Counted from the first letter of the stretch, positions 27,223 through 36,908 are shown. The stretch: DNA of 64,000 bases from Sporosarcina pasteurii (GCF_041295575.1 NZ_CP160452.1:1-64000); one strand, 5' to 3'. A program made the numbers and translations. The notes: generated by a model not told the origin, from the letters alone.

Positions 27223-27915
27223 GTGTACTTTTATGCAAATGACTTTAATTCTCATCAAGAAAGAACCATGAACTTATCAAACTATTGGGGACCAAGCGTG
27301 AATTATACAGCTCCGGTCAGATATATTTTAAATACACCAGATCCTTATGGCAGACAGTTTATTAGTAAAGCAGAGGCGGATTATAAAACGATGAACCGCC
27401 TCCTTTGGGAAGAACATGTCAACTGGACGCGCATGACAATTATTAGTATCGTGTTTAAATTACCTGATTTAGATGAAGTGCAAGCACGATTATTAAGAAA
27501 TGCGACGGATTTGGGGAATTGTTTAAGACCTTTTTACGGAGACCAAATTGCCGATAAATATGGAGAATTAATCAAAGAACATTTAGTGATTGCTGCGGAG
27601 CTAGTTACTGCCGCTGTGAATGGAGATACGGAAACTGCTGAAGAAAAAGAAAAGCAGTGGTATAGAAATGCGGATGAAATTTCGGTGTTTTTAAGCAGCA
27701 TCAATCCATACATTCATCTAGAAGAGATTAGAGAAATGTTTTATATGCATTTAGCATTGACGAAACATGAAGCTGTCACGATGATTGAAGGAAATTACAA
27801 AGAAGATGTAGCGGTATTTGATGAAATTGAGGCGCAAGCATTAGAAATGGCAGATATGATTGCAGATGCTATTATTCGACAATTTCCGATGATGTTCGGG
27901 TATTATTCATACTAG
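27223..27915 (+). CDS. Conserved hypothetical helical protein with internal repeat
   Basis: This 230-residue soluble protein is rich in predicted helices and has no signal or membrane segment. I recognise a Bacillales family with LLWEEHVNWTRMTIISIVF and NATDLGNCLRPFYGD but know no proven function; some databases carry doubtful enzyme names. The two halves look like an ancient duplication: EEHVNWTRMTIIS... at about 65-115 resembles MHLALTKHEAVTMI... at about 175-225, each followed by an A/D-rich amphipathic helix. The start is GTG 27223 with GAGGAG 11 bases upstream; ATG 27268 is an alternative. Residues 16-45 are Pro/Tyr/Asn-rich and may be variable. Confidence 0.7.
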   Translation: MYFYANDFNSHQERTMNLSNYWGPSVNYTAPVRYILNTPDPYGRQFISKAEADYKTMNRLLWEEHVNWTRMTIISIVFKLPDLDEVQARLLRNATDLGNCLRPFYGDQIADKYGELIKEHLVIAAELVTAAVNGDTETAEEKEKQWYRNADEISVFLSSINPYIHLEEIREMFYMHLALTKHEAVTMIEGNYKEDVAVFDEIEAQALEMADMIADAIIRQFPMMFGYYSY

Positions 27916-27923
27916 AAAAAAAT

Positions 27924-27960
27924 GAAAGGCACACCGTTTATGTTGGTGTGCCTTTCGTTT
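27924..27960. terminator. Bidirectional terminator, hypothetical gene and aspartokinase
   Basis: GAAAGGCACACC pairs perfectly with GGTGTGCCTTTC around an 8-base loop between two convergent genes. Confidence 0.9.
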
Positions 27961-29335
27961 ATGCTAGAACTTTTACTTTTTGGAAAAACTCCGTGTACAG
28001 CTCGCGCAAAATTTTATCCTCGTCTTTTTTATCAACGCCAAAGACGAGACTTACTTCGGAAGATCCTTGGTTAATCATTTCGATATTAGAACCAGTGCGT
28101 GCAATTGCTGTTGCAGCACGCGCTGTTAGTCCCGTCGCATGGCGCATCCCTTCTCCAACAAGAACAATCATGGAATAATCTGTTTCGCGGAAGTGAACGT
28201 CATCTGCATGAAGTTCTTCCTCAATGCGTTTAATAATTTTTAAGCGATTATCCTCAGTTAAATACTCATTCCGAATAATAACAGACATATTATCAATGCC
28301 AGAAGGTGTATGTTCGAAGGAAATTCCTTCATCTTCCAAAATTTGTAGTAAACGACGACCAAATCCAATCTCTTGGTTCATTAAATACTTTTCAACGAAT
28401 AATGTTGAGAATCCGTTATCTGTTGCAATGCCGATTACTGGTTGTGCGGAATAATCGCGTTCACTCACAATCATCGTTCCAGGCGCTTCCGGATTGTTTG
28501 TGTTTTTAATACAAACGGGAACTGAGCGTAAAAATGCTGGCATCAATGCTTCGTCGTGAAAAACTGAGAAGCCTGCGTATGAGAGTTCACGCATTTCACG
28601 ATATGTCATCTTACCGATTGCGGCGGGATTTTCAACAACTTTTGGATTGGCTGCGAAGACAGAGTCAACATCTGTAAAGTTTTCATATAGGTCTGCACGG
28701 ACTGCAGCAGCGACTATTGAGCCTGTAATATCAGAACCGCCACGGTTAAACGTGCGAAGTGTTCCGCTTTTCGTATAACCAAAAAATCCTGGGAAGACAA
28801 CAATTCCTTCTGCGTTCTTTAAGTTTTCGAGCTGTGCGTATCCTTCAGGTAATGCTTGGACTCGTTCAGGGCGCTCATTGACGAGTAAACCAGCTTTCTT
28901 TGGACAAGCGTATTGTGCAAGTATACCTACATGGTTAAAATAGGCGGCAATCAGCTTCGCATTATTATCTTCTCCGGCTGCCTTCATTGTATCCATAAAC
29001 AAACTTTCATCATTAGACTTAGTTGCTAAGCGATTACGTAAATCATCTTCAATGACTTGAGCGATTGTGCTGTCGAGGCCAAGTTCTTCTCCTATCAAAC
29101 GATATCGAGTGACTACATTTTCTAAAGCCGCTTCTACGTTTTTATTGTTAAGTGCAACATTTGCCAAAGTAATGAGCAAGTCTGTTACTTTTTCATCCTC
29201 AGCAAATCTTTTACCAGGTGCAGATACGACAATAATCTTCCTTGAATCATCACTTTTAACAATATCGACGACTTTTTTAATCTGTTCTGCCGTTGCCACT
29301 GACGTTCCACCAAATTTACACACTTTCATTTCCAT
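27959..29335 (-). CDS. Aspartate kinase (aspartokinase III, YclM/ThrD type)
   Basis: Aspartokinase phosphorylates aspartate at the head of the Lys/Thr/Met pathway. The 458-residue protein starts MEMKVCKFGGTSVA and includes SGEDNNAKLIAAYF-type, GRGGSDITGS (here NRGGSDITGSI), ENFTDVDSVFAANP and REMRELSYAGFSVFHDEAL, followed by two C-terminal ACT domains. It resembles the single-chain B. subtilis YclM/ThrD rather than the lysine-sensitive LysC with its internal start. ATG 29335 is preferred; TTG 29338 and ATG 29329 are possible. It is divergent from hom-thrC-thrB, which fits threonine synthesis. A possible attenuator lies upstream. Confidence 0.95.
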   Translation of the reverse strand: MEMKVCKFGGTSVATAEQIKKVVDIVKSDDSRKIIVVSAPGKRFAEDEKVTDLLITLANVALNNKNVEAALENVVTRYRLIGEELGLDSTIAQVIEDDLRNRLATKSNDESLFMDTMKAAGEDNNAKLIAAYFNHVGILAQYACPKKAGLLVNERPERVQALPEGYAQLENLKNAEGIVVFPGFFGYTKSGTLRTFNRGGSDITGSIVAAAVRADLYENFTDVDSVFAANPKVVENPAAIGKMTYREMRELSYAGFSVFHDEALMPAFLRSVPVCIKNTNNPEAPGTMIVSERDYSAQPVIGIATDNGFSTLFVEKYLMNQEIGFGRRLLQILEDEGISFEHTPSGIDNMSVIIRNEYLTEDNRLKIIKRIEEELHADDVHFRETDYSMIVLVGEGMRHATGLTARAATAIARTGSNIEMINQGSSEVSLVFGVDKKDEDKILRELYTEFFQKVKVLA

Positions 29336-29386
29336 CAAATCCTATCTTTTAATTATTTTTATTGGTAATATATAGATAATTCTAAT

Positions 29387-29444
29387 TAAAAAGATGAAAC
29401 TATGATCATCTAGGATCTTTCCAAAACGGCAAAGCCATGCCATT
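29387..29444 (-). promoter_or_regulatory. Possible attenuator leader of the aspartokinase gene
   Basis: On the minus strand an AATGGCA/TGCCGTT hairpin (29425-29444, 6-base loop) is followed by TTTT. Then AGATGA/TCATCT (29392-29411) is followed by TTTTT, before the gene. Two terminator-like hairpins ahead of a pathway gene suggest transcription attenuation. The conserved parts of the lysine riboswitch are not present. Confidence 0.4.
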
Positions 29445-29515
29445 CGTCGCGATTTATCTGACTCCTAGCAAGGTTAGACAAAGTCTTCTATCCTTGTAAA
29501 TATGAACAATTGGGG

Positions 29516-29544
29516 TTGTAAATCTGCTAGAACATCTTTATAAT
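29516..29544 (+). promoter_or_regulatory. hom-thrC-thrB promoter (SigA)
   Basis: TTGTAA, a 17-base spacer and consensus TATAAT lie 59 bases before the hom start. Confidence 0.85.
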
Positions 29545-29603
29545 GTCTTTATACAGAGGTCAATTGTTTTTCTATAGTGTACACACAGCGAGGAGAATCG
29601 TCA

Positions 29604-30902
29604 ATGGGAAATCAAATTAATATTGGTTTATTAGGTTTTGGTACTGTAGGTAGCGGTGTAGCAAAAATCATTTTAGAGCATCAGCAAGATTTGCATCATA
29701 AGTTAGGCACAGAAGTAAAAATTAAAAAAGTATTAGTAAGAGATATGACAAAGAAGCGGGAGACAGATTTACCTGCGGATGTCTTTACAGATGACATAGA
29801 CGAAGTTTTGAATGACCCTTCAATCGATTTGATTGTAGAAGTAATGGGTGGTATGAATGGTGCGAAGGATGCGATTGAAGCTTCTTTACATGCTGGAAAA
29901 GGAGTCGTTACGGCAAATAAAGATTTGATGGCTGTTTATGGTCCTGAATTGTTGAGGCTTGCAGATGAAAATAAATGTGATTTATTTTACGAAGCGAGTG
30001 TTGGTGGTGGAATTCCACTTATTCGTACGATGGAGGATGGGCTCGCTTCTGACCGGATTAGTTCATTAACTGGGATTGTGAATGGAACAACGAACTTTAT
30101 TTTAACGAAAATGAAACAAGAAAATATGTCTTATGAAGATGCACTTGCGGAAGCGATGGAACTTGGGTTTGCTGAAGCTGATCCATCCGCGGATGTAGAC
30201 GGTATTGATGCGGCAAGAAAAATGGTTATTTTAGCGTCTCTCGCATTTTCTACTGAAGTGCAACTAGATGACGTGTTTGTGAGAGGGATGAAAGAAATAC
30301 AAGACGGAGACGTTGATTTGGCGGAAAGCTTTGGTTATACAGTGAAAATGGCAGGTCATGCAGAGAAAGATGAAGACGGAATTGCCGTATCCGTAGAGCC
30401 TGTTTTCATTCCAAATACACACCCGCTAGCATCCGTTCATAATGAATATAATGCTGTTTATATCTACGGTGCAGCTGTAGGTGAAACGATGTTGTATGGT
30501 CCTGGTGCTGGTTCATTGCCGACTGCAACATCAGTAACTGCCGATGTGGTGGCAGCCTGCCGCAATTTACTACTTGGGATGAATGGAAAAAGACTTCATT
30601 CCCCGCAATATGAGCGGAAAGTAAAAAGTGATGATAAACGATTTTCAAGGTACTTTCATAGATTTTTAGTGAAAGATGAGGTGGGTGTATTAACGAGGTT
30701 GTCGGCCATTTACAGTAAGTATGGTGCAAGTTTGGCAACTGTTGTCCAGAATCCTGTAAATGACGAAGAGGATTCCGAACTTGTGTTTATCACACATAAG
30801 ATGTCACGCCAACAACATCTGGACGTATTAGAAGAACTTGAAAATACAGATGTCGTATTAGCTGTATTAAGTCATTACCGTGTAGAAGGAGAGAAATCAT
30901 GA
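29604..30902 (+). CDS. hom: Homoserine dehydrogenase
   Basis: Hom reduces aspartate semialdehyde to homoserine with NAD(P)H. The 432-residue protein has the N-terminal nucleotide-binding loop [12 protein letters not shown] near 9-20, the catalytic segment [15 protein letters not shown] with VNGTTNFIL, and a C-terminal ACT domain (about 350-430, [18 protein letters not shown]) for feedback control by threonine. I chose ATG 29604 because CGAGGAGA lies about 8 bases upstream and the longer GTG frame adds nothing conserved. It starts the hom-thrC-thrB operon and overlaps thrC by four bases. Confidence 0.97.
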   Translation: MGNQINIGLLGFGTVGSGVAKIILEHQQDLHHKLGTEVKIKKVLVRDMTKKRETDLPADVFTDDIDEVLNDPSIDLIVEVMGGMNGAKDAIEASLHAGKGVVTANKDLMAVYGPELLRLADENKCDLFYEASVGGGIPLIRTMEDGLASDRISSLTGIVNGTTNFILTKMKQENMSYEDALAEAMELGFAEADPSADVDGIDAARKMVILASLAFSTEVQLDDVFVRGMKEIQDGDVDLAESFGYTVKMAGHAEKDEDGIAVSVEPVFIPNTHPLASVHNEYNAVYIYGAAVGETMLYGPGAGSLPTATSVTADVVAACRNLLLGMNGKRLHSPQYERKVKSDDKRFSRYFHRFLVKDEVGVLTRLSAIYSKYGASLATVVQNPVNDEEDSELVFITHKMSRQQHLDVLEELENTDVVLAVLSHYRVEGEKS

Positions 30903-31957
30903 TGAGATGGAATGGATTGCTAGAACAATATAAAGAGTGGTTACCAATTACAAAGAATACACCAATGCTTACTTTACATGAAGGGAATACACCGCTTATC
31001 CATTTGTCTCGTCTATCTGAACAGTGGGGCATTAATCTGTATGTGAAAGTAGAGGGGGTTAATCCAACAGGTTCTTTTAAAGATCGCGGTATGGTCATGG
31101 CAGTAGCGAAAGCGAAAGAGGAAGGGAAAACGACTTTAATTTGCGCGTCCACGGGAAATACTTCTGCGTCTGCAGCGGCATATGGTGCTAGAGCAGGAAT
31201 GCGCACAATTGTCGTTATTCCAGAGGGCAGAATTGCACTTGGGAAAATGGCGCAAGCAAAAATGTATGGTGCGGAAATCGTTGAGATTGAAGGGAATTTT
31301 GACGAAGCACTTAGAATGGTACGCGAAGCCGGAGAAGGAGAAGTTGCGCTCGTGAATTCGGTGAATCCGTACCGTTTAGAAGGACAAAAAACAATTGCGT
31401 TTGAAACGATTGATCAGCTTGGAAAAGTGCCGGATGTATTTGCACTGCCAGTTGGAAATGCCGGAAATATTTCGGCCGCTTGGAAGGGGTTTAAAGAATA
31501 CGCGGATAAGAAAGGGACTGAATTACCAAAATTACTAGGTGTACAAGCAGATGGGGCAGCACCTATCGTTTACAACCGCGTATTTGAAGAACCTGAAACG
31601 GTGGCGACGGCAATCAGAATAGGAAATCCTGCAAGTTGGGAACTAGCAAACCGTGCACTCGAAGAATCGAAAGGAAATATTTTATCTGCAACGGATGAAG
31701 AAATTTTAGAGGCATATCAATTAATTGCTTCGCAGGAAGGTGTTTTTGCTGAGCCAGGTTCATGTGCGTCTATCGCAGGCGTGAAGAAACAAGTAGATGC
31801 TGGTGTGCTTGAAAAAGGCGCAACAGTTGTCGCAGTACTTACTGGAAATGGTTTGAAAGATCCTGACACGGCGATTCAAGTCAATGAAGACAAGGCATTG
31901 TTATCGCAGGAGGAGTTTGAAGAACTGCTTAATGAACTAAAGGCAGGGGTTCAATGA
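30899..31957 (+). CDS. thrC: Threonine synthase
   Basis: ThrC is a PLP enzyme converting O-phosphohomoserine to threonine. The 352-residue protein has the PLP lysine in [11 protein letters not shown], the phosphate-binding [24 protein letters not shown] and [10 protein letters not shown]. It is the short class 2-like form typical of Bacillus (352 residues in B. subtilis). It starts within the hom stop (ATGA) and its own stop overlaps thrB in the same way, so the three genes are tightly coupled. ATG 30902 is an equivalent alternative start. Confidence 0.98.
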   Translation: MMRWNGLLEQYKEWLPITKNTPMLTLHEGNTPLIHLSRLSEQWGINLYVKVEGVNPTGSFKDRGMVMAVAKAKEEGKTTLICASTGNTSASAAAYGARAGMRTIVVIPEGRIALGKMAQAKMYGAEIVEIEGNFDEALRMVREAGEGEVALVNSVNPYRLEGQKTIAFETIDQLGKVPDVFALPVGNAGNISAAWKGFKEYADKKGTELPKLLGVQADGAAPIVYNRVFEEPETVATAIRIGNPASWELANRALEESKGNILSATDEEILEAYQLIASQEGVFAEPGSCASIAGVKKQVDAGVLEKGATVVAVLTGNGLKDPDTAIQVNEDKALLSQEEFEELLNELKAGVQ

Positions 31958-32868
31958 TGTCAAATCCAGGATTTTCAGTCATCGTACCGGCCACTACCGC
32001 AAATTTAGGTCCTGGATTTGATAGTGTCGGCCTTGCTTTAGATCTTTATATGTCGGTGGACGTAACAGCTCACAGTGAATGGACAGTGATTTATGAAGAG
32101 GAAGCATTTCAAGGGTTGGTGTCAGATGAGCAAAATTTAATCGTTCAGACGATTATTGAAGTTGCTAAGAGATATCATAAAGAAATCGCTCCTTTACAAC
32201 TTAGAGTAAAGTCTGATATCCCATTAGGAAAAGGATTTGGGAGCAGTGCTTCCGCAATCGCAGTTGGAATTGTAATCGCTGACCATCTATTAGAACTAGA
32301 GCTGACGGACAGAGATAAAGTTTTACTCGGCAGCGAACTAGAGGGACATGCAGATAATGTCAGTGCAGCTTTACTTGGTGGGGCTGTAATCGCTTATTTT
32401 GAAGCTGACGAGATTGACTATATTCACGTGAAACAGGTGGATGCAATGTTTGTAGTTCTCGTTCCGCCGAAAGAGTTTAAAACATCGGAAGCGAGAGGGC
32501 TATTGCCGAATGAATTGTCGCATGAAAAGGCGGTTCGCAGCAGTTCTGCGAGCGCCGTCTTAACGGTAGCACTAGCACAAAATGATTGGAAAACAGTCGG
32601 GAAAATGATGGAGAAAGATCATCTTCATGAACCTTATCGTAAAACATTGTTCCCACACTATGATGATATTCGTATGTTTTGTAAAGATGTTGGCGCATAT
32701 GGAATGACGATTAGCGGGGCGGGCCCTTCTTTAATTGTGACAGTGGAAGAGGGGACTGAAGAGGAGATTGTCCAGGAGCTAACTTCAAGATTCCCGTATT
32801 ATTATAGTTTTCCTGTTCGTTCGTCAAATGTCGGGGCGAATATTCAAAAACAAAATATGCCGATTTGA
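31954..32868 (+). CDS. thrB: Homoserine kinase
   Basis: ThrB phosphorylates homoserine with ATP and is a GHMP-family kinase. The 304-residue protein has motif 1 [19 protein letters not shown], motif 2 [16 protein letters not shown] (the phosphate-binding loop, near 90-105) and motif 3 [13 protein letters not shown]. It ends the hom-thrC-thrB operon and is followed by a strong terminator. The ATG at 31954 overlaps the thrC stop by four bases; ATG 31957 is possible. Confidence 0.98.
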   Translation: MMSNPGFSVIVPATTANLGPGFDSVGLALDLYMSVDVTAHSEWTVIYEEEAFQGLVSDEQNLIVQTIIEVAKRYHKEIAPLQLRVKSDIPLGKGFGSSASAIAVGIVIADHLLELELTDRDKVLLGSELEGHADNVSAALLGGAVIAYFEADEIDYIHVKQVDAMFVVLVPPKEFKTSEARGLLPNELSHEKAVRSSSASAVLTVALAQNDWKTVGKMMEKDHLHEPYRKTLFPHYDDIRMFCKDVGAYGMTISGAGPSLIVTVEEGTEEEIVQELTSRFPYYYSFPVRSSNVGANIQKQNMPI

Positions 32869-32873
32869 TCTCT

Positions 32874-32909
32874 AAAAGCTACCTTGTTATGTGACCAAGG
32901 TAGCTTTTA
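32874..32909 (+). terminator. Terminator of hom-thrC-thrB
   Basis: A perfect 13-bp stem, AAAAGCTACCTTG / CAAGGTAGCTTTT, has a 9-base loop. Confidence 0.93.
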
Positions 32910-32982
32910 TAGGTTGTTCAAGAAATAATGCAATGTGGAGTGTTAATAATAAAGAAACTTTCAATATCATATGGGAAAACAA

Positions 32983-33007
32983 AAAAACACTCATTAAGAG
33001 TGTTTTT
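32983..33007 (-). terminator. Terminator downstream of tRNA-Ser
   Basis: AAAAACACTC / GAGTGTTTTT has a 5-base loop. On the minus strand it is followed by a long T run, about 84 bases after the tRNA 3' end. Confidence 0.8.
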
Positions 33008-33090
33008 ATTTTCAGTCTATTATTTGATAAGAAAAATTCGTTACCGTGTAACGAATTCAATCTCTAAATTTATGCGCTAATTTAAAATTA

Positions 33091-33183
33091 TGGCGGAGGA
33101 AGAGGGATTCGAACCCCCGCGGGCTTTAACACCCCTGTCGGTTTTCAAGACCGATCCCTTCAGCCGGGCTTGGGTATTCCTCC
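33091..33183 (-). tRNA. tRNA-Ser (anticodon TGA)
   Basis: The 93-base gene has an encoded CCA. The acceptor stem GGAGGAA pairs with TTCCTCC before the discriminator G. The anticodon loop CTTGAAA gives TGA, read as Ser (UCA). A long variable arm (class II) and the GGTTCGAATCC T-loop complete the structure. It has its own strong promoter. B. subtilis also carries a Ser tRNA in this part of the origin region, near serS. Confidence 0.96.
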
Positions 33184-33197
33184 GTAAGACAATTAAT

Positions 33198-33226
33198 AAT
33201 TTACCATGTAAAAAATATAATGTCAA
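33198..33226 (-). promoter_or_regulatory. tRNA-Ser promoter
   Basis: On the minus strand, consensus TTGACA, a 17-base spacer and TAAATT with an extended TG lie 15 bases before the tRNA. Confidence 0.85.
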
Positions 33227-33311
33227 CAGTTTTCAAGAAAGATTTTTAAGAAACATTAATTAGAGTAAATCAGCCGTTTGAATATAAGGACAAGGATGCA
33301 TGCTTGTTCTT

Positions 33312-33485
33312 TTATTTTGAAGGATATTGAAAACAATTTTCACATAGAAAAGTTCCTTCGTTATTAAGGTATGCTTTAATTTCAACCATTCCTTTTCGCT
33401 TTGGATAACGCATTTTCAAGAATACAACATCATCTCCTTTAATTTCAATACCACACTCGGAGCACTTAGGCGTTCGATTAAACAT
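33312..33485 (-). CDS. Small Zn-ribbon protein
   Basis: This 57-residue frame is short but has clear coding signs. It has two Cys pairs, CSEC at residues 8-11 and CENC at 48-51, the layout of a zinc ribbon. Between them are Lys/Arg-rich segments (KMRYPKRKGMVEIKAYL). An AGGTGATA ribosome binding site lies 5-7 bases before the ATG. Similar small proteins occur in Bacillus and are often mislabelled as transporter components; no function is known to me. It lies upstream of tRNA-Ser on the same strand, between it and the SRP RNA gene. Confidence 0.75.
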   Translation of the reverse strand: MFNRTPKCSECGIEIKGDDVVFLKMRYPKRKGMVEIKAYLNNEGTFLCENCFQYPSK

Positions 33486-33648
33486 TCATATCACCTCATG
33501 AAAGTACTTTATATCTTTACTACGGATTGACTTCCAAAAAGTTTCGTTTATCTACAACAATATGTTCTTGTTCTAATTCTTTTCGTTGTATAGGAATAGA
33601 AATAACTTTGATAAAATGATTTATGATGAGTCATTTTAAATCACGTGT

Positions 33649-33676
33649 TGATTTTTCCGTTATAATTTAGTATACT
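33649..33676 (+). promoter_or_regulatory. SRP RNA promoter
   Basis: TTGATT, a 16-base spacer and TATACT place the start near 33683, exactly at the RNA 5' end inferred by pairing. A second TATAAT lies at 33661-33666. Confidence 0.75.
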
Positions 33677-33682
33677 AAGTAT

Positions 33683-33952
33683 TGCCGTGCTAGGTGGGGG
33701 AATAGCGGAACCTTGTAACTTGCAATCCGCTCTAGCAAGACTGAATTCCTTCCCGAGGCTGTTCGAATGTATGGTCTGCCTCTTGCACGTAGTGTTGACG
33801 TTTGGGTCCTGCGCAATGAAAATCCATGAACCATGTCAGGTCCGGAAGGAAGCAGCATTAAGTGGAATCTTTCATGTGCCGTAGGGTTGCCTAGGCTGAG
33901 CTGGCGACAGGAGTAACGCATATGTTCGGCAGTCGGAGGAAGGTGCACGGCA
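33683..33952 (+). ncRNA. ffs: Signal recognition particle RNA, large Bacillus type
   Basis: The transcript is about 270 bases long, with both Alu and S domains. The 5' GCCGTGC pairs with the 3' GTGCACGGC. The hallmark SRP54-binding loop CAGGTCCGGAAGGAAGCAGC lies at 33837-33856, and the Alu-type TGCAATCCGCTCTAGCA near 33720. Order and content match B. subtilis scr, just before dnaX. It assembles with Ffh to target nascent membrane and secreted proteins. Confidence 0.97.
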
Positions 33953-33969
33953 TTACATAGAATTATTCA

Positions 33970-33998
33970 AACTCGTTCAGGGATGGACGGGTTTTTAT
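33970..33998 (+). terminator. Terminator of SRP RNA
   Basis: AAACTCGTTC pairs with GGACGGGTTT (two G-U pairs), followed by five T then ATTTT. Confidence 0.8.
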
Positions 33999-34118
33999 TT
34001 TGCTTAAAATTAAGAAGTAGCTCTGTAGGTTGAGAAATCAGGATAATAACAAATGTAATAGGATGGCATTTGTGCTACAATGGAAGTATTGAAAAAATGT
34101 ATTCAAAAGGAGAGGTAA

Positions 34119-35888
34119 GTGTTGGTTTATCAAGCTTTTTATCGTGTTTATCGACCGCAATCATTTGCAGAAATGTCCGGCCAGCACCATGTGAAACAGA
34201 CGCTTCAAAATGCCCTCCTTCATAATAAAACGACGCATGCATATCTTTTTTCAGGACCGCGTGGAACTGGAAAAACGAGTGCAGCAAAGATTTTCGCGAA
34301 AGCTCTCAACTGTGAAGAAAGAACGACGAACGAACCGTGTAATGAGTGTCCGACTTGCATCAGTATAACGGAAGGTTCTAATACAGATGTAATCGAATTT
34401 GACGCGGCATCAAATTCGCGAGTAGAAGAAATGCGAGAAATTATTGAAAAGGTTCGATTTGCACCGTCCAATTCACGGTTTAAAGTATATATTATTGATG
34501 AAGTTCATATGTTATCGAATTCGGCATTCAATGCTTTGTTGAAAACACTTGAAGAGCCACCTGAGCATGCCGTGTTCATTTTGGCAACGACAGAACCACA
34601 TAAGTTGCCGTTAACGATCATTTCAAGGTGTCAGCGATTTGACTTTAAACCGCTTACTTCATCTGATATTATTGAACGCATGGAAATTGTCCTTCAAGAC
34701 GCACAAATTGAGTCTGATGAAGGGACCTTGAAGGTTATTGCGCAAGCGGCCTCTGGTGGTATGCGTGATGCATTAAGTATGTTGGATCAGGTTGCTTCCT
34801 TTAGTGGAGATAGTTTGTCGGTAAATGATGCATTACTTGTGACAGGCGCAATTGGAGAAGATATTTTTTATCGATTGGCGAAAGCGCTGCAGGAAAAAGA
34901 TGCAGGTACTACGTTGTCTCTTTTAGATCAGTTAATTGCAGAAGGAAAAGACGTTTCACGACTAGCGGAAGATTTAATTACGTTTTTCAGAGACCTCCTG
35001 CTTTTACGTACTGCACCAAACTTGAAAGATCTACTGGAACTTGTGTCGGCAGATAGTCGTTTTGAGGAGTTAGCCAAGGAATTTGACCAGGACACGCTCT
35101 ATTCATTTATTGACATATTGGCAAAGACACAACAAGAAATGCGTTTTTCAAATCATGCAAAAGTCTATGTAGAGTCAGCTCTTTTAAAAATGATTCATTT
35201 AGAGCCACAAATAGCCTCGATACAATCTAACTCGCTTGCCAATGAAAATCCTGATTTGGTGAATAAAGTAGAACAATTGGAACGTACAATTACTCAACTG
35301 CAACAACAAATCCAGTCAGGAGTCCAAGTGAATCCTGGTGAGTCAAATGCACCACAACCAAGAAGGAATGCATCAAAGTCATCGCAATCTATTCGAATTC
35401 CAACAGGTAAAATTAATGAAGTATTAAAGGCTGCAACAAAACAAGATATCCAAGCAATTCGGGAAAATTGGGCGGGTATGTTGCAAATGTTGCAGAAATC
35501 ACATGCAGCTCTTCTAGATGAAGCGGAACCAGTTGCAGCATCTGCGGACTCGTTTGTGTTAAAGTTTAAATACGAGATCCATTGTTTAATGGCTTCCGAA
35601 AATCCATCTTTACGAGCAGGTTTAACGGACGCCCTCAACTCTAGAACGGGAAAGCCGTATGAAGTGATCTATGTTCCTGAGGAATCATGGCTCAAAGTTC
35701 GGTCTGACTTTATTCGAAATCATGGGCTTGAGAAACAAGGTGACAACGCGGGCGAAGAAAACGAAGAAAGAGTCGCGGGTGAAATGATGGACTTTTTAAA
35801 AGAAGCAGAACAAGAAGTTGCTGATCCAATTGTAGCGGAAGCTGAGAAGATTTTCGGCAAGGACTTTATTGAAGTACACGATGATTAA
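34119..35888 (+). CDS. dnaX: DNA polymerase III subunits gamma/tau
   Basis: DnaX is the motor of the clamp loader. The 589-residue protein has Walker A GPRGTGKTSA, the four-Cys zinc module CxxxxxxxxCNECPTC, Walker B IIDEVHML, the sensor ATTEPHKLP and the SRC motif (ISRCQRFDFK). The C-terminal tau part (about 365-589) is low-complexity then folded. GTG 34119 is preferred with AAAGGAGAGG just upstream; TTG 34122 is equivalent. A possible extended -10 (TGCTACAAT) ends at 34081. It begins the dnaX-ebfC-recR cluster. Confidence 0.97.
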   Translation: MLVYQAFYRVYRPQSFAEMSGQHHVKQTLQNALLHNKTTHAYLFSGPRGTGKTSAAKIFAKALNCEERTTNEPCNECPTCISITEGSNTDVIEFDAASNSRVEEMREIIEKVRFAPSNSRFKVYIIDEVHMLSNSAFNALLKTLEEPPEHAVFILATTEPHKLPLTIISRCQRFDFKPLTSSDIIERMEIVLQDAQIESDEGTLKVIAQAASGGMRDALSMLDQVASFSGDSLSVNDALLVTGAIGEDIFYRLAKALQEKDAGTTLSLLDQLIAEGKDVSRLAEDLITFFRDLLLLRTAPNLKDLLELVSADSRFEELAKEFDQDTLYSFIDILAKTQQEMRFSNHAKVYVESALLKMIHLEPQIASIQSNSLANENPDLVNKVEQLERTITQLQQQIQSGVQVNPGESNAPQPRRNASKSSQSIRIPTGKINEVLKAATKQDIQAIRENWAGMLQMLQKSHAALLDEAEPVAASADSFVLKFKYEIHCLMASENPSLRAGLTDALNSRTGKPYEVIYVPEESWLKVRSDFIRNHGLEKQGDNAGEENEERVAGEMMDFLKEAEQEVADPIVAEAEKIFGKDFIEVHDD

Positions 35889-35979
35889 TCGATATAGTAC
35901 CGAAAAATTTCATTTCGACTTATTATAGAAGAGAAGAAATTTTTGAGAAGGTAAAACCAAAATTGAGGAGGAAATTGAC

Positions 35980-36300
35980 ATGCGTGGTATGGGAAATATG
36001 CAAGGTATGATGAAGCAAATGCAAAAAATGCAAAAGAAAATGGCGGAAGCACAAGAGAAACTAGGGGAAGAGCGTCTCGAAGGAACTGCTGGCGGCGGTA
36101 TGGTCAAAGTGACGGTTTCAGGAGATAAAGAAGTATTAGAAGTTGTGATTAACCCAGACGTAGTCGATCCAGAAGATGTAGAAATCTTACAAGACTTAGT
36201 AGTGATTGCTACAAACGAAGCAATGAAAAAAGCGGATGAATTAACGAACTCAACAATGGGACAGTTCACGAAGGGGCTAAACCTACCGGGAATGTTCTAG
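35980..36300 (+). CDS. yaaK: Nucleoid-associated protein, YbaB/EbfC family
   Basis: This 106-residue DNA-binding protein has the tweezer-like YbaB fold. It opens with a Met/Gln/Lys-rich helix ([20 protein letters not shown]), then [20 protein letters not shown] and ends [11 protein letters not shown]. Members lie between dnaX and recR in most bacteria and are linked to nucleoid structure and recombination. GAGGAGG precedes the ATG. recR follows after 11 bases. Confidence 0.96.
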   Translation: MRGMGNMQGMMKQMQKMQKKMAEAQEKLGEERLEGTAGGGMVKVTVSGDKEVLEVVINPDVVDPEDVEILQDLVVIATNEAMKKADELTNSTMGQFTKGLNLPGMF

Positions 36301-36311
36301 GAGGAATCAGC

Positions 36312-36908
36312 ATGCATTATCCAGAACCAATATCTAAGTTAATTGATAGTTTTATGAAATTGCCAGGCATCGGTCCGAAAACAGCGGGCCGACTGGCGTT
36401 TTTTGTATTAGAAATGGAAGAAGATACTGTTTTAGATTTTGCAAAGGCGCTCGTGGATGCGAAGCGGAATTTACATTTTTGTTCAACTTGCGGACATATT
36501 ACAGACGTAGATCCATGTCATATATGTCAAGATAAACAGCGTGATCGTTCACTTATATGTGTTGTACAAGATCCAAAAGACGTAATAGCAATGGAGAAAA
36601 TGCGAGATTACCAAGGCCTTTATCATGTTCTCCATGGTGCTATCTCTCCAATGGATGGGGTTGGACCAGAAGATATAAATGTTCCATCTCTTTTAACGCG
36701 CTTGCAAGATGAGGAAGTCGAAGAGTTGATTCTAGCTACAAATCCAACAATTGAAGGTGAAGCAACGGCCATGTATATTTCTAGATTAGTGAGACCTTCA
36801 GGCATAAGAACGACAAGAATTGCACATGGGTTACCGGTTGGTGGAGACCTTGAATATGCAGATGAAGTTACATTATCTAAAGCGCTCGAGGGACGCCGAG
36901 AACTATGA
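36312..36908 (+). CDS. recR: Recombination protein RecR
   Basis: RecR works with RecO/RecF to load RecA at gaps. The 198-residue protein has an N-terminal helix-hairpin-helix ([15 protein letters not shown]), a Cys4 zinc finger ([16 protein letters not shown], residues about 57-72), the TOPRIM domain ([14 protein letters not shown]) and a C-terminal Walker-like end ([17 protein letters not shown]). Length equals B. subtilis RecR. The ribosome binding site AGGAGG lies about 6 bases upstream. yaaL follows closely. Confidence 0.98.
   Translation: MHYPEPISKLIDSFMKLPGIGPKTAGRLAFFVLEMEEDTVLDFAKALVDAKRNLHFCSTCGHITDVDPCHICQDKQRDRSLICVVQDPKDVIAMEKMRDYQGLYHVLHGAISPMDGVGPEDINVPSLLTRLQDEEVEELILATNPTIEGEATAMYISRLVRPSGIRTTRIAHGLPVGGDLEYADEVTLSKALEGRREL

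Noticed and set aside
29339..29576. Lysine riboswitch upstream of aspartokinase
   Set aside because: The conserved core sequences of the lysine element are absent; only hairpins remain.
32420..32435. Possible second parS (TTCACGTGAAACA) in thrB
   Set aside because: Only 13 of 16 positions match and the site is coding; left out of the features.
34119..35888. Programmed frameshift in dnaX making a short gamma form
   Set aside because: No clear slippery heptamer with a following stem was seen at the usual position; B. subtilis also lacks it.
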